Source: Lachnospiraceae bacterium (lineage in GTDB: Bacteria > Bacillota > Clostridia > Lachnospirales > Lachnospiraceae). Taken from it: a stretch of DNA of 64,000 bases. Both the position numbers and the translations under genes were made by a program. The notes beneath the pieces were generated by a model. That model was not told the DNA's origin. It was given only the letters and a program-made list of their open reading frames with translations, and did not search any database. Positions 1 through 7,578 of the stretch are shown here, piece after piece. Position 1 is the first letter of the stretch, and each line of letters opens with the position of its first letter. The DNA lies in assembly GCA_017461725.1 (NCBI GenBank), contig JAFTXG010000028.1, positions 62,001-126,000 on the forward strand. The letters run 5' to 3'.

Positions 1-558
1 AATGTCGGAAGGCTCTGCGTACAGAGACGCATCGAGATAGTCTGTCTCCTGGCGCTCCGCCACAGCCGAGAGATATCGGGCAAACAGCAGGGACTCCTCT
101 GATTTTTGCTCAAACTTCGGATGACCGGGTACCTTCTCATTAACGCGGATCGGTGAGAGTAATAAAACCTTTGGCTGACCGTTCGGGAATATGGGCGAGG
201 AACAATGATATCTCCTCTCGCAATCCTTTATCGCCTCAATGATCCCTTCACAGTAAGAAGCTGACTGCTCAACGCTGATGAACTTCAGATCATTGCTGCC
301 CAGCATTAGAACCACCAGATCCAGCGGACGCTGGCTAATCAGCGCGAATCCCAGACCTTCCATACCGTTACAGCATGCGTGTGTCTCATCGTCGACCATG
401 GTAGTACGACCCACGATACCGCTCTCCAGTATCCGGTAATCATCTCCCAGGCACTTTGCTGCTACGCCTGTCCAGCGCACCTCCTCCGGAAACCGGTGCT
501 TGTTTTCCGGATTATAACCCCATGTATTCGAATCTCCGTAACACAGTATTCTCTTCAT
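1..558 (-). CDS. SGNH/GDSL-family hydrolase, C-terminus outside window
   Basis: Reading the minus strand from the ATG at 558 gives an open frame to the window edge (186 codons, no stop). The N-terminus MKRILCYGDSNTWGYNP carries the SGNH block I motif GDSNTWG with the nucleophilic serine, and a later GSND matches the block III Gly-Asn-Asp region. The family hydrolyses ester bonds (arylesterase, acetylxylan or lysophospholipid esterases). No signal peptide precedes the motif, so a cytoplasmic enzyme is likely. It is transcribed divergently from the DeoR regulator across an AT-rich region packed with operator-like repeats, so that regulator may control it. The catalytic Asp-His block lies outside the window. 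The family is clear; the substrate is unknown. Confidence 0.85.
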   Translation of the reverse strand, partial: MKRILCYGDSNTWGYNPENKHRFPEEVRWTGVAAKCLGDDYRILESGIVGRTTMVDDETHACCNGMEGLGFALISQRPLDLVVLMLGSNDLKFISVEQSASYCEGIIEAIKDCERRYHCSSPIFPNGQPKVLLLSPIRVNEKVPGHPKFEQKSEESLLFARYLSAVAERQETDYLDASLYAEPSDI

Positions 559-678
559 ACCGTCACCATACACTTTCCCAACGCGTGTGCCTATGTAACA
601 ACTTCTCGTCAATATCTTAATACATTTCTTGTATTTTTGCAAGCACAATTTGCTATTTTGCAAATTTTATTCAATATT

Positions 679-800
679 TTTGTTGTTTTATTGATTATTT
701 TTTGTTGTTTAACATATATTTTTGTTGTTTAATCAACATATTTGTTGGTGCAATCACTTTTTTATATTTTTTTCAACATTTTTGTTGATTATTCAACAAA
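679..800. promoter_or_regulatory. 20-bp-periodic TTTGTTG operator array before the DeoR gene
   Basis: The AT-rich divergent region holds TTTGTTG at 679, 701, 721, 741 and 781, with a degenerate copy (TTTATAT) at 761 filling the gap. From 701 on the period is exactly 20 bases. Inverted CAACAT or CAACAA copies lie at about 734, 774 and 795. The array runs into the promoter of the DeoR gene. DeoR-family repressors commonly bind several spaced T-rich direct repeats, so autoregulation and control of the divergent SGNH gene is a reasonable inference. Confidence 0.6.
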
Positions 801-812
801 ATCTGTTATAAT
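785..812 (+). promoter_or_regulatory. Sigma-A-type promoter of the DeoR gene
   Basis: TTGATT at 785-790 and TATAAT at 807-812 are separated by 16 bases, 46 bases ahead of the start codon. The -35 box overlaps the last TTTGTTG repeat, as expected for a repressible promoter. Confidence 0.6.
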
Positions 813-857
813 ATTTACATTCAATAATCCAAATGCAAATGCGATGGAGATACCGAT

Positions 858-1616
858 ATGAAAAAAGATGAACGCCAGGCAAAAATCAAAGATTACGTTC
901 AGCAGCAGGGTTATGTATCCTTCCGGCAACTGAAAAACCGTTTCCCGGATTACTCGGAGATGACATTGAGAAATGATCTGCAAACACTGCACGACAAGCA
1001 TTTCATCGTCCGGATCCACGGCGGCGCCACCGCGCTTCCCTCCGACCTGCGCTCCGACGATCTCTTTTTCCAGCACGCCAACCGAAAGATTTCCCAAAAA
1101 CAGCTGATTGCCAGAAAAGCTGCCCAGCTGGTCCGTCCAAACGATTCCATTTTCATCGATAACGGCACCACTGCTACCGAGCTGGCAAAGGTGTTTCCCG
1201 ACGAGTCTGTATCCATCGTCACCACCAGTATCAGCTGCGCCATGGAGCTGGCCAGACTGCGCAAGCCCAGTGTATACCTGCTGGGCGGCGACGTAAACCG
1301 GTATAATCTCGGCGTGCACAGTCCCAAAAATCAGGCCATCCTGGAGCAGATGAATTTTAACCTCATGTTCATGGCTGTCGCAGGCTACTCCAAGGAGACC
1401 GGATTTACCTGCGGCACCGAGGTGGAGGATATCGTGCGAAAAACCGCCATGAGCCGCTCAGGCAAAGTCGTAGCGCTGATGGACTCCGGCAAGGTGGGCA
1501 CCATCTTCACCGTAACCTACGCCACACAGGACGATGTGGACGTGGTGATTTCCGACGATGAACTTGATCCCGAGACCCGGGAGGATCTCCTGGCCCATGG
1601 GGTACAAATTTTATAG
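858..1616 (+). CDS. DeoR/GlpR-family transcriptional repressor
   Basis: This 252-residue protein has the usual DeoR layout. An N-terminal winged helix-turn-helix (residues about 1-57) ends in the family hallmark VRIHGGA, and a DeoRC sugar-phosphate-sensing domain follows, with the anion-binding motif IDNGTTATELA (about 98-108) and the LLGGDV loop. Members respond to phosphorylated sugars or their derivatives and repress sugar-catabolic genes. Length is normal (about 250). The gene sits behind its own promoter within a periodic operator array and ends at a hairpin terminator as a single-gene unit. The effector cannot be read from the sequence. The divergent SGNH hydrolase is the most likely co-regulated gene. 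Confidence 0.9.
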   Translation: MKKDERQAKIKDYVQQQGYVSFRQLKNRFPDYSEMTLRNDLQTLHDKHFIVRIHGGATALPSDLRSDDLFFQHANRKISQKQLIARKAAQLVRPNDSIFIDNGTTATELAKVFPDESVSIVTTSISCAMELARLRKPSVYLLGGDVNRYNLGVHSPKNQAILEQMNFNLMFMAVAGYSKETGFTCGTEVEDIVRKTAMSRSGKVVALMDSGKVGTIFTVTYATQDDVDVVISDDELDPETREDLLAHGVQIL

Positions 1617-1768
1617 CAGTTTTTTTCAATCACCAGTACGGGGCTGCCACATATCAGCGTGGTCGTCCCGCCATTTCTCCCCCCAACCATAAAAACAGGA
1701 GCTGCACATCACTATGCGCGGCCCCGTCATTTCGTTAGCTGAAACAGTTTTCCTCCAATCAACAACAC

Positions 1769-1810
1769 GGGGCCGCCACCAATGTGACGGCCCTCAACTT
1801 TCTTTATTTT
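1769..1810 (+). terminator. Rho-independent terminator after the DeoR gene
   Basis: GGGCCGCCAC (from 1770) pairs with GTGACGGCCC (to 1793) across a short CAAT loop with one mismatch, then a T-rich tail to 1810. The tail overlaps the last codons of the convergent hom gene. Confidence 0.6.
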
Positions 1811-3105
1811 AACCCATGCACTCTGATCACGTTTGACACACCCTTGATGATTTCCATCTCGGTCAGCAGTCTCAGTGCATTTCTGAAGTTTTTCTCCTTC
1901 ACCTTTTCGGTGACGATCATCAGCTCTGCCTCGTCAGCACCAAGGCTCTTCTGCAGCAGCTGCTTCATGCTGACATTGTTAATCCCAAACACATTTGCAA
2001 TGGCCGCCATGACACCGGGCTTGTCCTCCACATGCATACGGAGAAAGAACCGATTCGCAATCTCACCCTGAGGCTTAAACGGCAGCTTACGGTAGCAAAC
2101 CTCGCCGGTACGCCCGCAGGCATCCATCAGCATATCCACAGCCACCTCCATGATATCGCCCATCACTGCGCTGGCCGTGGGAAGCTCTCCCGCCCCTCGA
2201 CCGTAGAACATGGTATCACCAACCGCATCTCCCCGGATAAATACCGCATTGAAGGAATCATTGACCGATGCCAGCGGATGCTCCTGGGGAATCAACGCCG
2301 GATATACGCTGGAGATGATCTCACCTTCCACCTCCCTCGCGATGGCCAGCAGCTTGATCACATAGCCCATCTCCTTGGCAAAATGAATATCCGCTGCAGT
2401 GATCTTTGTGATACCCTCAGTGATCACATCCTTGTCCGTCACCCAGGAATGGAATGCCAGCGTGGAGAGAATCGCGCACTTTCTGCCCGCGTCATAGCCC
2501 TCAACGTCCGCAGTGGGATCAGCCTCAGCATAGCCCAGTCTGGTGGCCTCCGCCAGCGCATCGGCGAACTCCATGCCCTCTGCCGTCATCTTAGTCAAAA
2601 TAAAGTTGGTGGTGCCGTTGACGATACCGATAATCTCCTCGATATCATTTCCGGCCAGACTCTTCATCAGCGGCGCAATCACCGGAATGCCTCCGGCTAC
2701 CGCCGCCTCGAACTTAAAATCAAGTCCCTTTTCCGCCGCAGCGCCAAAGATTTCCTCTCCGTGAGCCGCGATCAGATCCTTGTTTGCAGTCACCACCTGC
2801 TTGCCGGCCGCCAGTGCCTTTAGCACATACTCCTTCGCCGGGTGGATACCGCCCATCAGCTCCACGACCACATCAATCTCATCATCCCGGATAATCTCAT
2901 CAAAATTATCGGTGAGCAGAGATGCATCCACACCATCACGTATCTTATGGATATTTCTCACCAAAATCTTTTTTACCGCAATCTGACAACCGATTTTTTT
3001 CTCGAAATTTTCTTTTTGACGCTCAATCAGTTTATAAACACCGCCGCCCACGGTTCCGAGACCGAGGATCGCGATATGAACCGTTCCCAACTTTTTCTGT
3101 GCCAT
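1804..3105 (-). CDS. hom: Homoserine dehydrogenase with C-terminal ACT domain
   Basis: This 433-residue enzyme reduces aspartate semialdehyde to homoserine with NAD(P)H, the branch-point step to threonine, methionine and isoleucine. The Rossmann nucleotide loop GLGTVGGGVY is at residues about 15-24, and the catalytic-domain signature runs through ANKDLIA and GIVNGTTNFIL to GYAEADPTADVEGYDAG. A C-terminal ACT domain (about 350-430, FLRMHVEDKPGVMAAIANVF) normally gives threonine feedback inhibition. It stands alone here without thrB or thrC, with its own promoter upstream. Length and motifs are complete, so it should be functional. Confidence 0.97.
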   Translation of the reverse strand: MAQKKLGTVHIAILGLGTVGGGVYKLIERQKENFEKKIGCQIAVKKILVRNIHKIRDGVDASLLTDNFDEIIRDDEIDVVVELMGGIHPAKEYVLKALAAGKQVVTANKDLIAAHGEEIFGAAAEKGLDFKFEAAVAGGIPVIAPLMKSLAGNDIEEIIGIVNGTTNFILTKMTAEGMEFADALAEATRLGYAEADPTADVEGYDAGRKCAILSTLAFHSWVTDKDVITEGITKITAADIHFAKEMGYVIKLLAIAREVEGEIISSVYPALIPQEHPLASVNDSFNAVFIRGDAVGDTMFYGRGAGELPTASAVMGDIMEVAVDMLMDACGRTGEVCYRKLPFKPQGEIANRFFLRMHVEDKPGVMAAIANVFGINNVSMKQLLQKSLGADEAELMIVTEKVKEKNFRNALRLLTEMEIIKGVSNVIRVHGLK

Positions 3106-3156
3106 GCTCCCGCTGTCCTTTCCTCACAAGCTCTATACTCGCTTTATTAAGTTTTA

Positions 3157-3185
3157 ATGATATCATAGATTTTATTCGGTTTCAA
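3157..3185 (-). promoter_or_regulatory. Promoter of hom
   Basis: On the minus strand TTGAAA (3180-3185) and TATCAT (3157-3162) are 17 bases apart, about 50 bases before the hom start codon. Confidence 0.5.
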
Positions 3186-3218
3186 TTCAATTCTCGACAA
3201 TTTTTGCACTATTTTCGC

Positions 3219-3268
3219 TAGGTACCTTGACATTTTGCTTTCAAGGAATTATAATCGCTAGGTACCTA
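3219..3268 (+). promoter_or_regulatory. marR promoter bracketed by twin TAGGTACCTA palindromes
   Basis: TTGACA (3227-3232) and TATAAT (3250-3255) are both perfect consensus with a 17-base spacer. The 10-bp palindrome TAGGTACCTA occurs at 3259-3268, just after the -10 box, and with one change (last base T) at 3219-3228, overlapping the -35 box. Each is preceded by CGC and their centres are 40 bases apart. This is the expected geometry for a MarR dimer repressing its own exporter operon. Confidence 0.8.
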
Positions 3269-3330
3269 ACTTTTTTTGTGCGCATCGTACAGTTATCGAC
3301 GATATCATTCCAAATTTATGAGGTGATCAG

Positions 3331-3831
3331 ATGAACCATCCACTCCCCCCTCCGTTCACGGCAGCTTCTGAGATGACTCGCCAGGAACAGCTTTCTTCCT
3401 TAATGGATCACAGTACCCATTTTATCTTCCACTACCTTGGCCGCAGACGCGGGCAGGGCCGCATCCTGCGCATGCTCAACGAACACGGTGACCTGACCCA
3501 GCAGGAGCTCCAGTGCAAACTGAATATCCAGTCCGGCTCCCTGAGCGAAATCCTCGCCAAGCTGGAATCTGTCGGTTTTATCAAACGTGAGCGTGACGAA
3601 TCAGACAAACGCCGCGTGATCGTCTCCATCACCGAAGCCGGCCTTGAGGACCTTCGCCAGCACGAGTCGATCCGCCTGAAACGGCAGGCTGTTCTCTATG
3701 ACTGTCTCTCTCCTGAGGAGCAGGACGAAATGATCCGCATCCTGACCAAATTACAGCACAACTGGGCGGAGCTTCCGCCTCAGTGCGAGCAATACCATTC
3801 CTGTCACCCCAACGGAGGTAGCAAACCATGA
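3331..3831 (+). CDS. MarR-family regulator of the adjacent ABC exporter
   Basis: The protein has 166 residues with a winged helix-turn-helix in the middle: GRILRMLNEHGDLTQQELQCKLNIQSGSLSEILAKLE, then the wing FIKRERDESDKRRVIVSITEAG. MarR dimers bind short palindromes and usually release DNA on binding small hydrophobic compounds. The ribosome site is GAGGTGAT, five bases before the ATG. The stop overlaps the start of the first ABC half-transporter (ATGA at 3828-3831), so regulator and exporter are translationally coupled. Two palindromes around its promoter suggest autoregulation. The inducer is unknown. Confidence 0.92.
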   Translation: MNHPLPPPFTAASEMTRQEQLSSLMDHSTHFIFHYLGRRRGQGRILRMLNEHGDLTQQELQCKLNIQSGSLSEILAKLESVGFIKRERDESDKRRVIVSITEAGLEDLRQHESIRLKRQAVLYDCLSPEEQDEMIRILTKLQHNWAELPPQCEQYHSCHPNGGSKP

Positions 3832-5585
3832 AATTGATTATTCGCTATATGAAGGCATGCATCGGCCGCATCTGTGCCAGTGTAACCATGAAATCTCTCG
3901 GTTCTCTGGGCGAGCTGATGATCCCCTACATCTTGGAACACATTATTGACAACGTGGTTCCCACCAAAAATGTTGGCATGGTTTTTGCCTGGGGCTTCTG
4001 CATGATCATCGCCGCCTATCTGGTCCGCACCGTCAATATCAAGGCGAACCATGTGGCCATTTCCGTCGGCAGAGACTGTATCCGCAAGCTTCGTTACGAC
4101 CTTTACCAAAAAACGATCCATCTCTCCGGTGCACAGTTCGATGCTATCGGGCTCCCCTCTCTCACCTCCCGTATGACCTCGGACTCCTATAATGTCCAGA
4201 ACTTTATGGTGACCATCCAGGCCATGGGGATCCGCGCCCCTGTCATGCTGTTCGGCGGCATCATTGTCACCATGATCATGGACCCGGCGCTCTCCGCTAT
4301 CCTCTGTGTCATGGTTCCCATTCTGGGCACGATCATTTTCGTGGTGACCAGACATGGCATTCCCCTTTACGATAAGGTTCAGCGCAGCATGGACCAGGTA
4401 GTCCGCGTCATGCGCGAAAACATCACCGGTATCCGCGTGGTAAAGGCACTGTCCAAAGAGGAGTATGAAAAGAACCGTTTCAACGAGGCAAACAGCACCA
4501 TGACCTCCAACGACATCAAAGCCAGCATCACCATGGCCTCCCCCGGACCGATCATGCAGCTGTTCCTAAACATCGGTCTGACTCTGGTTGTGATCATCGG
4601 TGCCCACCGCGTCAACGGCGGTCAGATCAAGCCCGGCGTTATTCTGGCGTTCCTTACTTATTTTAATATGATCATGATGGGCGTTATGGGTCTGAACCGT
4701 ATCTTTATGATGGCCTCCAAGGCCACCGCCTCTGCCGACCGTATCGATCTGGTCCTCCAGGCCCCCAACGATCAGCCGATCCTCCCCTTTGTCGAGGAGG
4801 AACGCCTGGATACCGATGCACACATTACCTTTGATCACGTTGATTTCAATTATCACCGCCATGAGGAGGAATACACCGGAAAATTCGCCGGCGAGGAGGA
4901 AGAAAATTGCCTCAACGATATCCACTTCGAGATCAGGCACGGCGACTCCTTAGGTATCATCGGTGCCACCGGAAGCGGAAAAACCACCATCATCAGCCTG
5001 CTGATGCGCTTCTACGACTGCAATAACGGCGGTGTCTACATAGACGGTCGTGATGTCCGTACCTACGAGAAGGACGAGCTCCACAAAAAATTTGGCGTGG
5101 TATTGCAGAACGACACCATCTTCAATGACACCCTCCGCGAGAATATCTCCTTCGGCCGCGATGTGACCGAGGAGGATCTGTGGCATGCAGCCCGGGTTGC
5201 CAACCTGGCAGATTTTGTGGAGACACTGGATGACAAATTCGATCACATGGCTGATATCAAGGGTGCAAACTTAAGCGGCGGCCAGAAGCAGCGAACGCTG
5301 ATCTCCCGCGCCGTCGTCTCCAAGCCGGAGATCCTGATTCTGGACGATTCCTCAAGTGCGCTGGACTATAAGACCGATGCGGCATTGCGAAAGGCCATTG
5401 AGCAGGATTACGGCGACACCACCATGATCATGATCGCTCAGCGTGTCAGCTCCATCATGAACCTGACCAACATTATTGTCCTGGACAACGGTCGGATCAT
5501 CGGCTACGGAAATCACGGGCATCTGATGGAAACCTGCCCCACCTACAGTGACATTTATCACTCCCAGATGGGCGAGATCGATTGA
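3828..5585 (+). CDS. ABC exporter half-transporter A (degenerate-site subunit)
   Basis: This is a 585-residue type IV ABC exporter subunit: six-helix membrane domain (about 1-310), then a nucleotide-binding domain with Walker A GATGSGKTT, Q-loop VVLQND, an intact LSGGQKQR signature and Walker B ILILDDSSSALD. The catalytic glutamate after Walker B is replaced by Asp (about residue 507) and the switch histidine by Gln (IAQRVSS, about 538). These changes mark the non-hydrolysing site of heterodimeric exporters such as TM287/288 or BmrCD. The partner gene follows at once, so the pair should form one pump for drugs, peptides or lipids. An acidic stretch (about 342-361) extends the linker before the ATPase. 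The substrate is unknown. Confidence 0.93.
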   Translation: MKLIIRYMKACIGRICASVTMKSLGSLGELMIPYILEHIIDNVVPTKNVGMVFAWGFCMIIAAYLVRTVNIKANHVAISVGRDCIRKLRYDLYQKTIHLSGAQFDAIGLPSLTSRMTSDSYNVQNFMVTIQAMGIRAPVMLFGGIIVTMIMDPALSAILCVMVPILGTIIFVVTRHGIPLYDKVQRSMDQVVRVMRENITGIRVVKALSKEEYEKNRFNEANSTMTSNDIKASITMASPGPIMQLFLNIGLTLVVIIGAHRVNGGQIKPGVILAFLTYFNMIMMGVMGLNRIFMMASKATASADRIDLVLQAPNDQPILPFVEEERLDTDAHITFDHVDFNYHRHEEEYTGKFAGEEEENCLNDIHFEIRHGDSLGIIGATGSGKTTIISLLMRFYDCNNGGVYIDGRDVRTYEKDELHKKFGVVLQNDTIFNDTLRENISFGRDVTEEDLWHAARVANLADFVETLDDKFDHMADIKGANLSGGQKQRTLISRAVVSKPEILILDDSSSALDYKTDAALRKAIEQDYGDTTMIMIAQRVSSIMNLTNIIVLDNGRIIGYGNHGHLMETCPTYSDIYHSQMGEID

Positions 5586-5673
5586 TCCGGCTGACAAATA
5601 TATGTACATCCACCGCCAAATTAATGGAATATCACGCCGTCACCACGACGGCAGATCGGAGAGATAGAATACC

Positions 5674-7446
5674 ATGCCACCTCAAAGAAACACGAAAAAA
5701 GAAAAGCCCAAGGACACAAAAGGCACGCTGCTCCGTATTCTTCGCTATGTGTCCCGATATCGTTATCTCTTAGGCCTGACACTGATTCTCTGTCTGGTCA
5801 GCAATGTCCTGGCCCTGTGGGGCCCTTCCCTGGCCGGAAGTGCTATTGCGGAAGCCGAAGCAGGTCCCGGGAAAGTAAATTTTGACAATGTCTATTATTA
5901 CGCCAAACGGATGCTGATCGTCTATGTCAGCTCCTCTCTCCTCACGCTCACCATCAATTTCCTGATGATGAACATCGGAAGAATGATCGCCAAGCAGATG
6001 AGAAATGACGTATTTTTCAAGCTGATGACCCTGCCGGTGGGCTTCTTTGACCGCAACGCCGCCGGAGACATTATCAGCCGCGTCTCCTACGACATCGACA
6101 TCCTGAGCACCTGTATCTGTACCGATATCGTGCAGATCATGACCAGTCTGGTGACTGTCATCGGTTCCCTGATCATGATGCTGTACATCTGCCCGCCTCT
6201 GGTGCTGGCTGTGGCGGTGACCATTCCGCTGGCCGTCGGCTACACCCGGTATATGGGCAAGAAGACTCGTCCTCTGTTCGCAAGACGTTCCGCCGCCTAC
6301 GGCAAAATGAACGGCTATGTGGAGGAAATGTTCTCCGGTCAGAAAACGATCCTGGCCTACGCTCAGGAGGATCGAACCCTCGGCAAATTCGATGAAATCA
6401 ACCGAGAGGCTTCTGATGCTTTTTACTGGTCCAACCATTACGGCATGACCATCGGTCCCACCGTCGGCTCCATCAATAACTTGGGTCTGGCGCTGGTCGG
6501 CATGTTCGGAGCAGTCCTCTACCTGAAGGATCTGGTCACCCTGAAGCATATTTCCTCCTTTATCCTCTACTCCAGAAAGTTTTCCGGCCCAATCAACGAG
6601 ATCTCCAACATCATCAATGAGATCTACTCTGCCCTGGCGGCTGCCGAGCGCGTATTCAAGCTTTTGGACGAGCCGGAGGAAGTCCATGACATCGAGAACG
6701 CCGTTGAGCTTACCGATGTCCGGGGCGATGTGGAGCTTAAGGACGTCTCCTTCGGCTACGTTCCCGGAAAGACCATCATCCGCAATTTCAATCTGAAGGC
6801 GGAGCCTGGCAGTCAGATCGCCATCGTCGGCCCCACCGGTGCCGGAAAGACCACGATCATCAATCTGCTGATGCGCTTCTACGATGTGGATCAGGGCGAA
6901 AGCTTTGTGGACGGACACGAGATCAGGACACTGACCCGCAAGAGTCTCAGACGCTCCTACGCCATGGTTCTGCAGGACACCTGGCTGTTCCACGGCACAA
7001 TCTACGAAAACATCGCCTACGGCAAGGAAGGTGCCACACTGGATGAAGTCATCCGGGTGGCCAAGGCAGCCAAGATCCACCGCTACATCATGCAGCTGCC
7101 CAAGGGCTACGACACCGTCATCGGCGATGACGGAGACAATATCTCCAAGGGCCAGAAACAGCTCCTGACCATCGCCCGGGCAATGCTCTACGATGCCAAG
7201 ATGCTGATCCTGGACGAAGCCACCTCCAACGTTGATACCGGCACTGAGCGACAGATCCAGGCGGCCATGAAAAAGCTGATGGCCGGAAAAACCTGCTTCA
7301 TCATCGCACACCGGTTGTCTACCATCCAAAATTCGGACAAGATCCTGGTTGTGGATAAGGGAACCATCGTTGAGCAGGGAACACACACCGAGCTTATGAA
7401 GCGAAAAGGATTTTACTATAAACTCTATGCTTCACAGTTTGAATAA
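5674..7446 (+). CDS. ABC exporter half-transporter B (catalytic-site subunit)
   Basis: This 590-residue partner subunit has a membrane domain (about 25-330) and a nucleotide-binding domain with Walker A GPTGAGKTT, Walker B MLILDEATSNVD with the catalytic Glu, and the switch His in IIAHRLST. Its own signature is degenerate (ISKGQKQL instead of LSGGQ). Subunit A is the mirror image, with a good signature but degenerate Walker B and switch. Only the composite site made from this subunit's Walker motifs and A's LSGGQ should hydrolyse ATP. It lies 88 bases after subunit A, with GGAGAG about eight bases before its ATG. The operon ends at a strong terminator. Confidence 0.93.
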   Translation: MPPQRNTKKEKPKDTKGTLLRILRYVSRYRYLLGLTLILCLVSNVLALWGPSLAGSAIAEAEAGPGKVNFDNVYYYAKRMLIVYVSSSLLTLTINFLMMNIGRMIAKQMRNDVFFKLMTLPVGFFDRNAAGDIISRVSYDIDILSTCICTDIVQIMTSLVTVIGSLIMMLYICPPLVLAVAVTIPLAVGYTRYMGKKTRPLFARRSAAYGKMNGYVEEMFSGQKTILAYAQEDRTLGKFDEINREASDAFYWSNHYGMTIGPTVGSINNLGLALVGMFGAVLYLKDLVTLKHISSFILYSRKFSGPINEISNIINEIYSALAAAERVFKLLDEPEEVHDIENAVELTDVRGDVELKDVSFGYVPGKTIIRNFNLKAEPGSQIAIVGPTGAGKTTIINLLMRFYDVDQGESFVDGHEIRTLTRKSLRRSYAMVLQDTWLFHGTIYENIAYGKEGATLDEVIRVAKAAKIHRYIMQLPKGYDTVIGDDGDNISKGQKQLLTIARAMLYDAKMLILDEATSNVDTGTERQIQAAMKKLMAGKTCFIIAHRLSTIQNSDKILVVDKGTIVEQGTHTELMKRKGFYYKLYASQFE

Positions 7447-7447
7447 G

Positions 7448-7501
7448 TAAAAAACAGCAGGTAACCGGAGTAAAGCAAACTCCCATACCTGCTGTTTTTA
7501 T
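7448..7501. terminator. Bidirectional terminator between exporter operon and lipoprotein gene
   Basis: AAAACAGCAGGTA pairs with TACCTGCTGTTTT around a loop holding a second small GGAG/CTCC stem. T-runs occur on both strands, which suits the convergent genes on either side. Confidence 0.85.
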
Positions 7502-7578
7502 TGTCATTATTTTCCGTTATTTTATCCTATTTCAGATTTATTCCTCCGAACTGTCCTGCCAAATTGAGCTGTTCAGTC

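Noticed and set aside
1640..1790. CACGGGGCxGCCAC-type similar stretches after the DeoR gene, possibly a repeat family
   Set aside because: Only two short imperfect similarities; best explained by the terminator hairpin and chance.
5770..7386. 538-codon open frame on the minus strand inside the second ABC exporter gene
   Set aside because: It is the antisense shadow of a clear ABC transporter gene, has no ribosome site, and its translation is His/Asp/Gly-rich without domains.
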